Positions 41,575 through 50,628 are shown, counted from the first letter of the stretch. The stretch is 64,000 nt of DNA from CAZCTC01 sp964501335 (GCA_964501335.1 CAZCTC010000005.1:62001-126000); one strand, 5' to 3'. Made by a program: numbers and translations. Notes: generated by a model from the letters alone, not told the origin.

Positions 41575-42924
41575 ATGCGAAAACTGCGCTGGATAGTTCC
41601 GCTCGTATTGGCGATCATCGTTCTCCCGGCCCTCTACATTTCCGGTGGATTACAGAATGCCGAAACCCGGGCGGAGTACCTTGTCGATGTCACGAACCCC
41701 GGAAGCGGGGAAATCACCGTCACCATCACCATCACCCCATCGGCCGCGCCCTGGATGCACCTCTTCCTGCGCGATCCCATGCAGGACGGCATTGAACGCA
41801 TCGCCGATCTCCAGATCACCCGCGACGGAGCCCCATTGACGTACTGGACTACCCTCCCCGGCATCAGGGATGCACAAACCGTCTGGACCGGCTTCAGCCG
41901 CGAGCCCATCCATCTCACCTATCGCGCCGTCGCCCTCTGGAAAAAAGGCGAGAACAGCCCCCGCAGTTACCTGGATGCCGATTTCGGTTACCTGCGCGGC
42001 ATGGTCGTACTCTACACTCCCCTCAGCGGTGAGGATCTCCGCTATCTGCTCAACAACGCCGATTCTCACGGCGACGTGACCGGCAAAGCAACCTTGAACT
42101 TTCTCCTCCCCGTCGGCTGGACCGTCGCTTCGCCCTGGGGCAGCGATGAAACGGAAATGCCGACCGCCGAACTGCGCAACGTCTATTTCGGCGTGGGCCC
42201 CTTCATTTCTCAATCCATCCCCGGCGATCCCTGCACCTTGCAGTTGAATACTTATACCGGACTGGGCGATGAAGAAAATCAGCGCCTGCAAGCACTGCTC
42301 CCGAAACTCTTCCTGGCACTCAAAGAAAGCACCGGCATCCCGCTCAACAGCTATGCCCCCAATTGCGCCCTCACACTCCTGCCCTCAGAACCCATCCATG
42401 GCGGAGCCGCCGGCACCAACAGCCTCGTCGTCGAGAACGACGACAAAGTCATCGCCCATGAACTCTTCCACTGGTGGAACGGCGGAACCATCGAAACCAG
42501 CACCGAAGCCAACTGGATCAAAGAAGGATTCACCGAATACTATGCCGGAAAAGGACTGTACCGGGCCGGCATCTGGTCGGAGGATGAATTCCTGGAATAC
42601 GGGGATAAGTTCTACTACAAGGCCGGCGCCGACCGATCAACAACGCCCTTCAGCCTGATCGAAGCCTCTCAAAAACTCAAAAGCGAAGGCGGAGAAACCA
42701 ACTACAACCGGGTCTATTACGGCGGCGCCTGGATCGCCCGCCGGCTGGACAATCGATTGCAGGAACAGGGGAAATCGCTGGACAACCTGTGGCCGGCGCT
42801 TAAGGAACGCAATACCGTCATCACGCCGGAGATTTTCTATGAAGAACTCAAGAAGCTCGGAGGAAATGAACTGGTGCAAGAATGCAAAGAGTACGTTGAA
42901 GGACGAAAAGCCCTGACGCCATAA
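41575..42924 (+). CDS. M61-like membrane-anchored zinc metallopeptidase
   Basis: 449 aa. A signal anchor of about 20 residues is followed by a beta-rich N-terminal domain (about 30-215) and a gluzincin catalytic domain. HELFH (295-299) gives two zinc ligands and the catalytic glutamate; EGFTEYYAGK with E317 gives the third ligand at the usual 18-residue spacing. HELFHWWNGG...W..EGFTEYY is close to the M61 glycyl aminopeptidase pattern. It acts outside the cytoplasm, probably on small peptides. Promoter region shared divergently with the AAA-ATPase gene. Confidence 0.85.
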   Translation: MRKLRWIVPLVLAIIVLPALYISGGLQNAETRAEYLVDVTNPGSGEITVTITITPSAAPWMHLFLRDPMQDGIERIADLQITRDGAPLTYWTTLPGIRDAQTVWTGFSREPIHLTYRAVALWKKGENSPRSYLDADFGYLRGMVVLYTPLSGEDLRYLLNNADSHGDVTGKATLNFLLPVGWTVASPWGSDETEMPTAELRNVYFGVGPFISQSIPGDPCTLQLNTYTGLGDEENQRLQALLPKLFLALKESTGIPLNSYAPNCALTLLPSEPIHGGAAGTNSLVVENDDKVIAHELFHWWNGGTIETSTEANWIKEGFTEYYAGKGLYRAGIWSEDEFLEYGDKFYYKAGADRSTTPFSLIEASQKLKSEGGETNYNRVYYGGAWIARRLDNRLQEQGKSLDNLWPALKERNTVITPEIFYEELKKLGGNELVQECKEYVEGRKALTP

Positions 42925-42954
42925 CCGGCAAACGATCCAAAAGGAAAGAAATAC

Positions 42955-43111
42955 GACAACCCATACGGTTAGCCCGAAAAACAAATAAAAGAAAAACGCA
43001 TTTTTGCGGCGGCTTCAAAAAGCCGCCGCAAAAATGCATTAAAGAAAACTCTCTCTGGCAAACCAGCGCGTCGCATCCAGCCGGAAAAGGATCATTTGCG
43101 GGACGTTAAAA
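42955..43111 (+). repeat. MITE-like hairpin repeat, copy 9 (forward)
   Basis: CCCATACGGTTAGCCCGAAAA start, 18-bp perfect stem 42998-43015 with 43020-43037 (loop CAAA), AGCGCGTCG block and ATTTGCGGGACGTTAAAA end. Confidence 0.85.
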
Positions 43112-43141
43112 ATGCCCTCAGTACACCAACCATCTAAAAAA

Positions 43142-43885
43142 TTAATCAGCCGCTACCATCACCTTGTTGAATCGCTGAATCAGCAACATCAACACCACCC
43201 ACTGACAGACGATTCCCCCGATCACATAGAACACCGCCGTAGATTCATGCGCTTCCAGAGCCCAGTAAAGCCGGGCCGGCCAATACGTCGGCACCAATCC
43301 ACAAAGCAGCTGCCACGGCGAATGGATAAAATAGGCCGCCAGCGGCGGCACCATCACCACCCCGGCCGCTTTCTGCAAAGCAAATCCCTGCACCTTGTTC
43401 TGCGCAAAAGCCGCCAGGAAGAGCGCAAAGATCGGCGCGAGCAAAGACGAAGCCAACGCCACCAGCGCAAGCGCCGCCAGGTCCAGCGTCACCAATCCGC
43501 AGAGCGGAATGACCACAAGCGTCATCAGAAAGCTCAACAGCGTCGGCATCGTAATGCGATAGATCAGATAACCGGTCAGGGTCAACGGCGTAACCTGTAA
43601 AGCGCGCAGCGTCCCATCATCCCGCTGATCCAACAACAAGAACCCGATCACCATCCCAAACATCAACGGGATGACCTGAACAACGAGTCCCATCATCAAA
43701 GAAAAATAGGGCGTCACATCAAAGTTAAAGCGAGCCAGAATCAAGCCGGCCAGCCAGGGCAGAAACCAACGCAGCACACCGGCAATGACAAAAGGGATGA
43801 ACAGCATCCAGCGCAACAGCGAATCCCGCCGCACACTCTGCCAATCGATCGGACCGAGAGAACGAATCGCATTCCAGGCCGTCAT
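43142..43885 (-). CDS. ABC-2 exporter permease subunit 2
   Basis: 247 aa from ATG 43885, one base after the preceding gene's stop, with AAGGAG before it. Six TM segments are predicted by eye, with a DQRDDGTLRALQVTPLTLTGYL loop typical of ABC-2/CcmB-like permeases. It forms the membrane part of the exporter with the subunit at 43887-44591 and the ATPase at 44607. The last gene of the operon. Substrate unknown. Confidence 0.82.
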   Translation of the reverse strand: MTAWNAIRSLGPIDWQSVRRDSLLRWMLFIPFVIAGVLRWFLPWLAGLILARFNFDVTPYFSLMMGLVVQVIPLMFGMVIGFLLLDQRDDGTLRALQVTPLTLTGYLIYRITMPTLLSFLMTLVVIPLCGLVTLDLAALALVALASSLLAPIFALFLAAFAQNKVQGFALQKAAGVVMVPPLAAYFIHSPWQLLCGLVPTYWPARLYWALEAHESTAVFYVIGGIVCQWVVLMLLIQRFNKVMVAAD

Positions 43886-43886
43886 C

Positions 43887-44591
43887 TCAAACTCCTTGCC
43901 GGGCCACCACAAAACGGGCAAAGGCACGCCGGCTCAGCCAGCCCATCAATCCTATCCACAACGCGGCATAAAGCACGCCATAGAGCCACTGCCATCCCGC
44001 CAACGGCTGAAACGCTCCCGTCAACAGGGTCAACGAAGCCTGAAGCGGATGCAGATAAAAGATCGGACTCGACCAGATCCCCAGATAATCCAGCAACGGC
44101 AAAAAGAGCAGCAAAGTATAGCCCATCGAAGGCAACAGATATTCATTGATCGAGTCATAGCGCGCCACAGCCACAAATCCCGCCAGCGAATAGAGCACCG
44201 AGGCCGTCACAATCCCCAGCAGCGCCGGGAGAAGCGCAAACCGCGGACCGTAGAGCAACACCATCACAAGTCCATTCTCCACCGTCGAAAGCAAGGCTAA
44301 CGACAATACCTTAGAAGCCAGATATTCTCCATCCCGCAACGGCGTCACCACCTGAGCTTCCAGCGTCCCTTCACCCTTTTCCAGCAGCACCAGCCCGCCG
44401 ATAAAGTAAAAGCCGTTCAACAACATATTGCCCAGCACAAAAACCGGCAGCACCCAGCCCCAATCCAGGTTCGGCAGCCAGCGCAGCAGCAGGATCAACA
44501 CGGTCAAGACAAAGGCCGAAGCATAATAAAAGCCGTTGCGCCATTGCAGCCGCAAATCCAGCACCAGCGTAGCCAGCATCCTTTTGACCAT
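43887..44591 (-). CDS. ABC-2 exporter permease subunit 1
   Basis: 234 aa from ATG 44591 (ATG 44594 is too close to GGGAGG). Six hydrophobic stretches with the LEKGEGTLEAQVVTPLRDGEYLASKVL loop matching the equivalent DGT.....VTPL stretch in subunit 2, so the two permeases are diverged paralogues that probably form a heterodimer. Follows the ATPase gene by 15 bases. Confidence 0.82.
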   Translation of the reverse strand: MVKRMLATLVLDLRLQWRNGFYYASAFVLTVLILLLRWLPNLDWGWVLPVFVLGNMLLNGFYFIGGLVLLEKGEGTLEAQVVTPLRDGEYLASKVLSLALLSTVENGLVMVLLYGPRFALLPALLGIVTASVLYSLAGFVAVARYDSINEYLLPSMGYTLLLFLPLLDYLGIWSSPIFYLHPLQASLTLLTGAFQPLAGWQWLYGVLYAALWIGLMGWLSRRAFARFVVARQGV

Positions 44592-44606
44592 CATCGCCTC
44601 CCGCGC

Positions 44607-45473
44607 CTAATGTTCGCCGCCCAATGTCTGCCCCGTCACCTGGATAAAAACATCTTCCAGCGTCGCTTCCAACGTATGGATCGTCTGCACGGAATGACGA
44701 CGCAAAAGAGAAAGGAACTCCCCGTTCTCGCCCAATCCCTCCAGCGGAAAATCGTGTTGAGCCGTGTGACCATCGGCCAGATACTCCACCCGCACCTTGC
44801 GTTCCCCGTCCCGCAGTTTCAAAGCCCGCGGCGAATCGATCGACTGGATCTGTCCATCCACAATGAAGGCCACCCGATCGCAAAGTTCCTCCGCCACATT
44901 CATATTGTGCGTGGTCAAGAAGACGGTCTTGCCCGCCGCCTGCTGCACCCGGATCAATTCTTTAATCCGCCGCGCGCTCACCGGATCAAGCCCGGAGGTC
45001 GGCTCATCGAGAAAGAGCAATTCAGGATCGTGCAACAGCGATCGAGCCACATTCAGGCGGTTCTTCATCCCCTTGGAATATTGAGAAACCAGCATCCCCC
45101 CGTCTTCTCCCAGACCGACCAACTCCAGCAGTGCCTGCGGCGATTTCACCGGCCGGCCATAGAGCGCTCCAAAGTAAACCAGGTTCTCCAATGCCGTCAG
45201 CTTCAGGAAAAGATTCGGCACCTCCGATGCCACCCCAATGCGTTCGTAATAACCCGCTTTCCAATCCGACAGAGGCTTATCGAAAATCTGCACCCGCCCG
45301 CTGTAGCCCTTGAGTAATCCGATCAGAATCTTTTGCGTCGTCGATTTCCCCGCGCCGCTCGGCCCCAGAAAGCCGAAGATCTCTCCGGGAGCAATCGAAA
45401 AGCTCAGCCCCTTCAAAGCCGGCCGGCCGCTCTCAGGATAGGCATATTGTAAATTCTCAACTTCAACAATCAT
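44607..45473 (-). CDS. ABC-2 exporter ATPase
   Basis: 288 aa from ATG 45473, with GAGGTT before it. Walker A GPSGAGKST near residue 40, signature YSKGMKNRLNVARSLL, Walker B LLFLDEPTSGLDP and the switch histidine in LTTHNMNVAE. The signature with SKGM is usual in ABC-2 exporters. It drives the two permeases downstream and sits seven bases behind the hydrolase gene. The C-terminal 70 residues form an accessory domain ending VFIQVTGQTL. Confidence 0.9.
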   Translation of the reverse strand: MIVEVENLQYAYPESGRPALKGLSFSIAPGEIFGFLGPSGAGKSTTQKILIGLLKGYSGRVQIFDKPLSDWKAGYYERIGVASEVPNLFLKLTALENLVYFGALYGRPVKSPQALLELVGLGEDGGMLVSQYSKGMKNRLNVARSLLHDPELLFLDEPTSGLDPVSARRIKELIRVQQAAGKTVFLTTHNMNVAEELCDRVAFIVDGQIQSIDSPRALKLRDGERKVRVEYLADGHTAQHDFPLEGLGENGEFLSLLRRHSVQTIHTLEATLEDVFIQVTGQTLGGEH

Positions 45474-45480
45474 GGTAACC

Positions 45481-46335
45481 TCACAGAAATTCCAGAACAC
45501 GCTGATTAATTCGGAGAGCATCCTCCGAAACAATAAAATGGGCCGCACCCGGCACCAGTGCCACGGTCAAATTGGAAAAGAGCTCCCTCGCTCGTTGAAT
45601 CACTCTGGCCCCAGGAAAAAAGATGTCGTTTTCAGCCGCCAGCACCAATGTCGGCGCCCGGAAACGCGACAACTCTTCACCGCTTACCAATCGCGGAAAA
45701 CGGGTTTCCATCTTTACATGGCGGAACGAAGCCTCGATCTGTTCGACCATCTCCTCATGCAACGCGGGATCGATAGCCCGAGCCACCGCAGCCGCCCATC
45801 GCCGTTGTCCCGTCATCAGGTACAATCCCAAGGGCAGTAAGATCTCACTCAACATCCGCCAGGATGATCCGGTCACAAAACCAGCCGGCACGATAAAGAC
45901 AGCCTTCTCGATCCGTTCGGGAGCATAAGCAGCCAACCGCCCCAACACCCCACCGCCGTAAGAGATTCCCAACACCCGGGCCTGCGGAAGATGCAATCCA
46001 TCCATCACATCACAAAGCCAGATGGCGTAACTCTCATCGGTCGGAGAGAGCCGTGTCTGCGCGCTCCGGCCCGGATGGCCGATCATATCGGGAGCATAAA
46101 TCCGGTAGTGCTGAGCCAGCGGAAGAAACCATTGAAGCATATAAACACCCAGGGAATTCCCTCCCTGTAAAAAGATCAACGGCGGGGCATCGTGCGGCCC
46201 CAAGACCAGCAGGTGTGTTTTACCGTAGCGGGTCTCGACTTCCCGAGATTCACAGGGCAAAGACAATTGCTGAAGATATTTATCATAAAGCGCCATGAAA
46301 GCAGCTTCACCCGCAGGCGAACTATAAATGCTCAT
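45481..46335 (-). CDS. alpha/beta hydrolase in an exporter operon
   Basis: 284 aa from ATG 46335, which has AAGGAG at the right distance; longer frames run through a repeat and are not credible. Catalytic triad: nucleophile S in LGISYGGGV, D in LAAENDIFF and H in VPGAAHFIV. A lipophilic substrate (ester or lactone) is likely. It is the first gene of an operon with the ABC-2 exporter genes, downstream of TetR at 46605, suggesting modification coupled to export of the same compound. Confidence 0.87.
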   Translation of the reverse strand: MSIYSSPAGEAAFMALYDKYLQQLSLPCESREVETRYGKTHLLVLGPHDAPPLIFLQGGNSLGVYMLQWFLPLAQHYRIYAPDMIGHPGRSAQTRLSPTDESYAIWLCDVMDGLHLPQARVLGISYGGGVLGRLAAYAPERIEKAVFIVPAGFVTGSSWRMLSEILLPLGLYLMTGQRRWAAAVARAIDPALHEEMVEQIEASFRHVKMETRFPRLVSGEELSRFRAPTLVLAAENDIFFPGARVIQRARELFSNLTVALVPGAAHFIVSEDALRINQRVLEFL

Positions 46336-46413
46336 AAGGTCATTCTCCTTATTTCCACAAGCGTATCGAGATTCAACCAGCACCGTCATTCGTTGGCCTG
46401 GATTACCACTCGC

Positions 46414-46535
46414 TTTTTTATCCCGCCTCCAGCATTTTCCAGGTAGAAAGCGATGCATTGGATGCGGGGAAAAGAGTTTTTTGTTGATGTTTTCGCGGAC
46501 TTCAGAAAGCCCGGGAAAACATCCGCCTTTAAACA
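46414..46535 (-). repeat. MITE-like hairpin repeat, copy 10 (reverse, stem decayed)
   Basis: Reverse orientation: TTTTTTATCCCGC, GCGATGCATTGGAT, GTTTTTTGTTGATG, a stem 46486-46502 with 46507-46523 carrying two mismatches (loop CAGA). It sits between TetR and the hydrolase. Confidence 0.7.
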
Positions 46536-46540
46536 ACAAA

Positions 46541-46578
46541 AGCACTTCCCCCGACCGTAGCCGGCCGGGGGAAGTGCT
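46541..46578. repeat. solitary palindrome after the TetR gene
   Basis: AGCACTTCCCCCG...CGGGGGAAGTGCT with a short interrupted centre; it lies 27 bases downstream of the TetR stop and may be its terminator. Confidence 0.65.
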
Positions 46579-46604
46579 CTTGAATTCAAGAATTCCCGCT
46601 GCTG

Positions 46605-47204
46605 CTACGGCTCAACGAGATACCGCGCCATCATATCCATCAACAAATCCATCGTCTCCGGATAAGAATCGGCGCCGAAATCATCACGATGCAGGCTGAC
46701 AAAGAAAAGGGCTTTCATCATTCCCGACACCTCTTTGGGAGAACGTCGGAATTGCATGCCGTCCGCAGTCCAACGCTCCATCATCTGTTCCACAAAGCTG
46801 TCGTCATGCTGCAAATGGGCCTGAACCTTTTCTGCGGGCAATTTGCGTATCAGCAGTTCCATGTCTTCCTGATCGAAACTCTTCAAGAAAGCACTGCCTT
46901 CCCAAAAGGCAAAAGCCTGCTTCAACGTCGCCTTAAATTTTTCCTGGGCCGGCGCATCCGGCTGCATCACATAACTGAAAAGCTGTTCCCGCATCTGCGC
47001 TTCATATTGCTCCAACACATCGAAGAAAAGCTCTTCTTTGGATGGATAAAAGATATAAAAAGCGCCTTTGGAGATGCCGGCAGCGCGGGCCAGGTCTTCT
47101 ACATTGGTCCGTCGGATGCCATATTGCGCCAGGAACTCGCGTCCTTTTTCCAGCAGCTTCTGTCGAATAATTTCTTTCTCACGCTCTGAAAAGCCTTTGG
47201 GCAT
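46605..47204 (-). CDS. TetR-family transcriptional regulator
   Basis: 199 aa from ATG 47204, preceded by AGAGGTGG. N-terminal HTH: FLAQYGIRRTNVEDLARAAGISKGAFYIFYPSKEELFFDVLEQYE. C-terminal ligand-binding half unassigned. It is the first gene before the hydrolase-ABC exporter operon on the same strand, so likely controls it. A TGACC/GGTCA imperfect operator is seen just upstream of its own start (47227-47249). Confidence 0.9.
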   Translation of the reverse strand: MPKGFSEREKEIIRQKLLEKGREFLAQYGIRRTNVEDLARAAGISKGAFYIFYPSKEELFFDVLEQYEAQMREQLFSYVMQPDAPAQEKFKATLKQAFAFWEGSAFLKSFDQEDMELLIRKLPAEKVQAHLQHDDSFVEQMMERWTADGMQFRRSPKEVSGMMKALFFVSLHRDDFGADSYPETMDLLMDMMARYLVEP

Positions 47205-47226
47205 TTCCACCTCTTCTGTATCCGTG

Positions 47227-47249
47227 TGACCATTTTTTATTTTCGGTCA
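47227..47249. promoter_or_regulatory. possible TetR operator
   Basis: TGACC (47227-47231) and GGTCA (47245-47249) are inverted around a 13-base AT-rich spacer, upstream of the TetR start in an AT-rich region. Confidence 0.4.
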
Positions 47250-47294
47250 TATATATTTTAAAACAAATCGTGCCAAAGTCAAGGGAAATCCAGG

Positions 47295-47345
47295 AAATAA
47301 AATAACAGTCGCCCGGCTTTCAGCCGGGCGACTGTTATTTTATTT
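47295..47345. repeat. long solitary perfect palindrome
   Basis: 24-bp perfect arms (47295-47318, 47322-47345) around TTC, in the gap between TetR and the CPBP gene. It overlaps the end of the gene remnant at 47335-47472. Confidence 0.85.
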
Positions 47346-47472
47346 TCAAAGGCGTATCCTCCCACACCTGCGCCTCGATGTAACGATCTGGCCCCCGTTT
47401 TCCCTCAGGATTCCAGTCCTGCGGCAGGCCGAATTCGGCAATCAAAGCGGAAAGCTCGGCTGCCGTATAGAC
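47335..47472 (-). pseudogene. C-terminal gene remnant
   Basis: Minus-strand frame with no start: the sequence enters after a TAG, reads VYTAAELSALIAEFGLPQDW... RGPDRYIEAQVWEDTPLKIK and stops at TAA 47335-47337. This is protein-like and well-composed. The upstream half is replaced by a truncated MITE-like element (47481-47520), so an insertion or deletion probably removed the 5' part. Original protein not recognised. Confidence 0.55.
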
Positions 47473-47480
47473 CTGCTACG

Positions 47481-47520
47481 GACTTTTTTTCTCTCGCTTT
47501 TTCAGGTTAACCGCACAAGT
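47481..47520 (-). repeat. MITE-like repeat, truncated end (reverse)
   Basis: Reads ACTTGTGCGGTTAACCTGAAAAAGC on the minus strand, matching the left end of the element; the hairpin is absent. Confidence 0.55.
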
Positions 47521-47542
47521 CATAACTTTTTATCCCGACAGC

Positions 47543-48583
47543 TTAAGCGCCGACTTCATCCACCGGCCCGGAGACCGGACGATTCGAGACAAGCGAAAGC
47601 GGCCGGTATTCCGCTATGGAATTCTGCAATTCTGCTTTGCCGTGAGTGACACGTACCCAGAACCAGATCGCCGCGCAGCCCAGCAGCATCGCAAAGACAC
47701 CAATCAAACCGGCTTCGGGCCCAAAAGCGCCGCCGGTCCACAGATCAGTCCCGCCCTGTTGAATGGCAATCCAACCGTATCCTGAAGCCCCACCACTGAC
47801 GGGAAAGCCGAAAATGTAGCCCTGGAAGAAATTCCAGGTGATATGCAGCCCGATGGGAATGGCCAGCTCGCCGGTCAAAACATAACCCAGCCCCAAAAAA
47901 ATCCCGGCCAGCATTAAATCAACCGTGCTTACCCACGAAGTATTGGGGTTCAACAAATGGGCACACCCAAAAAGGATCGAAGAACCAAGAAAGGCCGCCA
48001 ACAATGCGGCCCGCGGCCCCAGCCAGCGAAAGTTCAGCCCTTCGGCCAGATTCTTCAAGAAATATCCCCGGGCAAAAACTTCTTCCACAATGCCGACCAC
48101 GATAAATAACCACAAGCCGCGGATCAATCGTTCCAACAAAACCCCGTCCAGAGGCTTGATCTCCGTGATCACAATCCAACCGGCGGCCTTTTCGACCAGG
48201 AAAATCAAGGTCATCAACAGGCCCCCCAACAACATCCCGAATCCCAGATCGATCCACCAGCGCCGATTGAAATGGAAACCAAAATCGGCCCACGGTCGAC
48301 GATCGATCCAACGGGCCAGGATCGCCAGGGTTAAACCGACGCCGAGCAGGTAAAAGAGCCGATCCAGCGGATAAAACCACGGAGAGGAACGAAACAACGC
48401 CCTTACCCCTTCGGATAGACCTTCCAGCGACGTACCCCTGGCAAGCAAATAGATCTGGGCGCCCCAGGAGATCAGATTGCCCGCCATCAAAATGATCGAG
48501 ATAAAACCGATCACGCCCAACAAGGCAAAACGGCAAACCATACGGAGTCGATTCTGTTCGGAATTCCAAAACCAGCTTTTCAT
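47543..48583 (-). CDS. CPBP-family intramembrane metalloprotease
   Basis: 346 aa with about eight TM segments. The CPBP/CAAX (PF02517) motifs are EEVFARG (EExxxR), FGCAHLLNP (FxxxH) and IGLHITWNF (HxxxN). Bacterial members process peptides such as bacteriocins or confer self-immunity; eukaryotic Rce1 cleaves CAAX proteins. Stand-alone gene with no peptide precursor seen in its neighbourhood. A DALISWGAQIYLLARG-like early TM region precedes a linker. Confidence 0.9.
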   Translation of the reverse strand: MKSWFWNSEQNRLRMVCRFALLGVIGFISIILMAGNLISWGAQIYLLARGTSLEGLSEGVRALFRSSPWFYPLDRLFYLLGVGLTLAILARWIDRRPWADFGFHFNRRWWIDLGFGMLLGGLLMTLIFLVEKAAGWIVITEIKPLDGVLLERLIRGLWLFIVVGIVEEVFARGYFLKNLAEGLNFRWLGPRAALLAAFLGSSILFGCAHLLNPNTSWVSTVDLMLAGIFLGLGYVLTGELAIPIGLHITWNFFQGYIFGFPVSGGASGYGWIAIQQGGTDLWTGGAFGPEAGLIGVFAMLLGCAAIWFWVRVTHGKAELQNSIAEYRPLSLVSNRPVSGPVDEVGA

Positions 48584-48625
48584 TCTAAAAACCTTTCATC
48601 TGTCCTGAAAATAGGCCCAGAAAAG

Positions 48626-48734
48626 ACTCACCACAGATCGAAGATATTGCAAATAGACACGGAGGACACAGAGAAGAATTTAGAGAAAATCTCCTCTCTT
48701 CTTCTCTGTGATCTCTGCGCCTCTGTGGTGAAAT
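48626..48734. repeat. dispersed inverted repeat (CACAGAGAAGAA type), copy 2
   Basis: ACTCACCACAGATCG...ACACAGAGAAGAATT pairs imperfectly with TTCTTCTCTGTG...CTCTGTGGTGAAAT. Related to 25951-26040. The gap 48584-49004 contains only this, the block at 48744 and a MITE-like copy. Confidence 0.7.
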
Positions 48735-48743
48735 CTCTTCTCT

Positions 48744-48838
48744 TTTTCATCCTTCGGGGTGCCGCCCCCCGCATGGCCTTCTGTCCTGAAAACAGGGCTC
48801 TATGGCATGGCCCCAGCCTTATAGCGTCCCGCAAATGA
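48744..48838. repeat. 95-base dispersed repeat, copy 1
   Basis: TTTTCATCCTTCGGGGTGCCGCC... to GCGTCCCGCAAATGA is about 90% identical to 62554-62649. It immediately precedes a reverse MITE-like element in both places. Confidence 0.75.
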
Positions 48839-48946
48839 TGCCTTCCTTGTGAGAAACGACGCGCTGGATCGGGGGAGAGAGGTTTTTTTGTTTATGTTTT
48901 CGGCGGCTTCGGAAAGCCGCCGAAAACATGAGCTTTTTTCAGAGCC
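48820..48946 (-). repeat. MITE-like hairpin repeat, copy 12 (reverse)
   Basis: TATAGCGTCCCGCAAATG, AACGACGCGCTGGAT, 16-bp perfect stem 48894-48909 with 48914-48929 (loop CGGA). Confidence 0.85.
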
Positions 48947-49004
48947 GCCCCGACGACGCGGGCTGTCTACTGTCTACTTGCGGCTGTCTACTTCTGCTGA
49001 ATTT

Positions 49005-50159
49005 TCATCGCTGCAAGCAAGCTTCCAAAGCCGACACCAAGACGTCAAGATCGGCCGATGTGTTATAGCCCTGAATCGAAACCCGCACCCACGCCCGGCC
49101 GTCCCACTGAGTGACAGGAATTTCCACCTTGAACTCCTGATAAAGGCGGGCTTTCAATGCCTCGGGATCGCAGGGCGGCAACGGCAGCGCGGCCATCTGG
49201 GAAAACCAGGCCGGCGAGTCCGGCGTGACCGGCGACAGCCCGGTCACCGCTGCAATACGCTCGCGCGCCTCCCGCACCAGCTCGTGACAGCGTTCCCTTA
49301 CGGCATCCCAACCATAATCAGCCATGAATTGAATCGCCGCCGGGACGCTCAGATAGGCGGCGATGTCGCGCGTGCCCTGATATTCCTGTTCATCGATAAA
49401 ACGCGAAGCGGTCGGATGCTCGCTCTCCCAGCCCCAACTGACCACTAACGGCGCCAGCAACGGCTGCATCTCCCGCCGGGCATAAACAAAAGCGCTCCCC
49501 TTGGGCGCCATCATCCACTTGTGACAATTGAAAGCGCCGAAATCCGCCCCCAAAGCGCGCAGATCAAGCGGAATCTGCCCCGGAGCGTGAGCCCCGTCGA
49601 TCACCGTGATCAGCCCCGCAGCTTTCGCCCGTCGCACAATCTCCGCCACGGGAAAGATCACGGCGGTCGCCGAGGTAATCTGGCTGATGAAAATAACGCG
49701 CGTCCGCGGGGTCACGCCGGCCCAGAAGGCCTCGATCATCTGCTCCGGCGATTCGAGCGGCAAGGGGATCGGTCGGCGAACATACCGGGCACCCCGCCGG
49801 GCGCAGACAAACCGCCAGGTACGATCCAGAGCCCCATATTCGTGATCCGTCGTCAGAACTTCATCGCCCGGCTGGAGCGGCAGAGCGCGAATGACCATGT
49901 TCAGACCGGTCGTAGCGTTGGGCACAAAGACAAGGTCATCCCGATCGGCCCCCACATATTGCCCCAAAACCGTGCGCGCTTCCCGCATCAAATCGGCGAA
50001 ACGCCGGCCCAAAAATTCAACGGGCTGACGTTCCAGCTCCAGCTGCCAGGCCTGATAAGCAGCGAAGACGGGACGAGGACAGGCTCCGAACGAGCCATGG
50101 TTGAGGAAAATGATATCGGGACGCAGCAAGAAAAGCTCGCGCAAAGTGGAATCGACCAT
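49005..50159 (-). CDS. class-V aminotransferase (isopenicillin-N-epimerase-like)
   Basis: 384 aa. Starts with FLNHGSFGACPRPVFAAYQ and GRRFADLMREAR. PLP lysine in FNCHKWMMAPKGSAFVY near residue 220. VDGAHAPGQIPLDL holds the Asp-Gly-Ala-His cofactor contact. The LNHGSFG and CHKW motifs are closest to isopenicillin N epimerase-like proteins. Reaction may be racemisation, desulfuration or transamination; the substrate is not known. Confidence 0.88.
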   Translation of the reverse strand: MVDSTLRELFLLRPDIIFLNHGSFGACPRPVFAAYQAWQLELERQPVEFLGRRFADLMREARTVLGQYVGADRDDLVFVPNATTGLNMVIRALPLQPGDEVLTTDHEYGALDRTWRFVCARRGARYVRRPIPLPLESPEQMIEAFWAGVTPRTRVIFISQITSATAVIFPVAEIVRRAKAAGLITVIDGAHAPGQIPLDLRALGADFGAFNCHKWMMAPKGSAFVYARREMQPLLAPLVVSWGWESEHPTASRFIDEQEYQGTRDIAAYLSVPAAIQFMADYGWDAVRERCHELVREARERIAAVTGLSPVTPDSPAWFSQMAALPLPPCDPEALKARLYQEFKVEIPVTQWDGRAWVRVSIQGYNTSADLDVLVSALEACLQR

Positions 50160-50252
50160 GTAAATAACGGGCTCCCATTTCTAAGGTAACAACCGGGGCT
50201 ATTTTAATCCAAATTGCTATCCAATGAAATCTCGATTTACCACAAGGGCTGA

Positions 50253-50380
50253 CATTTTTAGCGCCCCACAAATGGCTTTTGTTTGGCATGAAACGACGCG
50301 CGGGATGGACAGAGAGAACTTATTTTTATTCATTTTGTCGGCGGCTTCAGAAAGCCGCCGACAAAATGGGCTTTTCTTTC
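50253..50380 (-). repeat. MITE-like hairpin repeat, copy 13 (reverse)
   Basis: TTTAGCGCCCCACAAATG, AAACGACGCGCGGGAT, 17-bp stem 50331-50347 with 50352-50368 (loop CAGA). In the divergent gap 50160-50628, which otherwise has TGTCTACT-type short repeats and no gene. Confidence 0.85.
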
Positions 50381-50628
50381 CTTTGTCTTCCGGCAGTTAT
50401 GCAATACTGTGTTTTTTGCCTGTCTACTGTCTACTTTCTACTGTCTACTTCCCTTTGACACAATTGCGACAAATCCCCGATAAGCGTGCGACATTCCCCG
50501 GTTATCCTTACCCCGTACGAGCGAAATTCCATCCAATTCCTGCAACTTCCAACCCATAAGCTCGTAATATTTTCTGTTCCCCAACCCCCGGTACCAGGGA
50601 GGGGATTTTGATATTCAGGAGTAAAAAA

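Noticed and set aside
46335..46545. Extended start of the alpha/beta hydrolase
   Set aside because: The extra 70 residues are translated from a MITE-like repeat; AAGGAG before ATG 46335 gives the credible start.
50455..50480. TTGACA at 50455-50460 as promoter of the MacB-type operon
   Set aside because: No acceptable -10 box at 16-18 bases.
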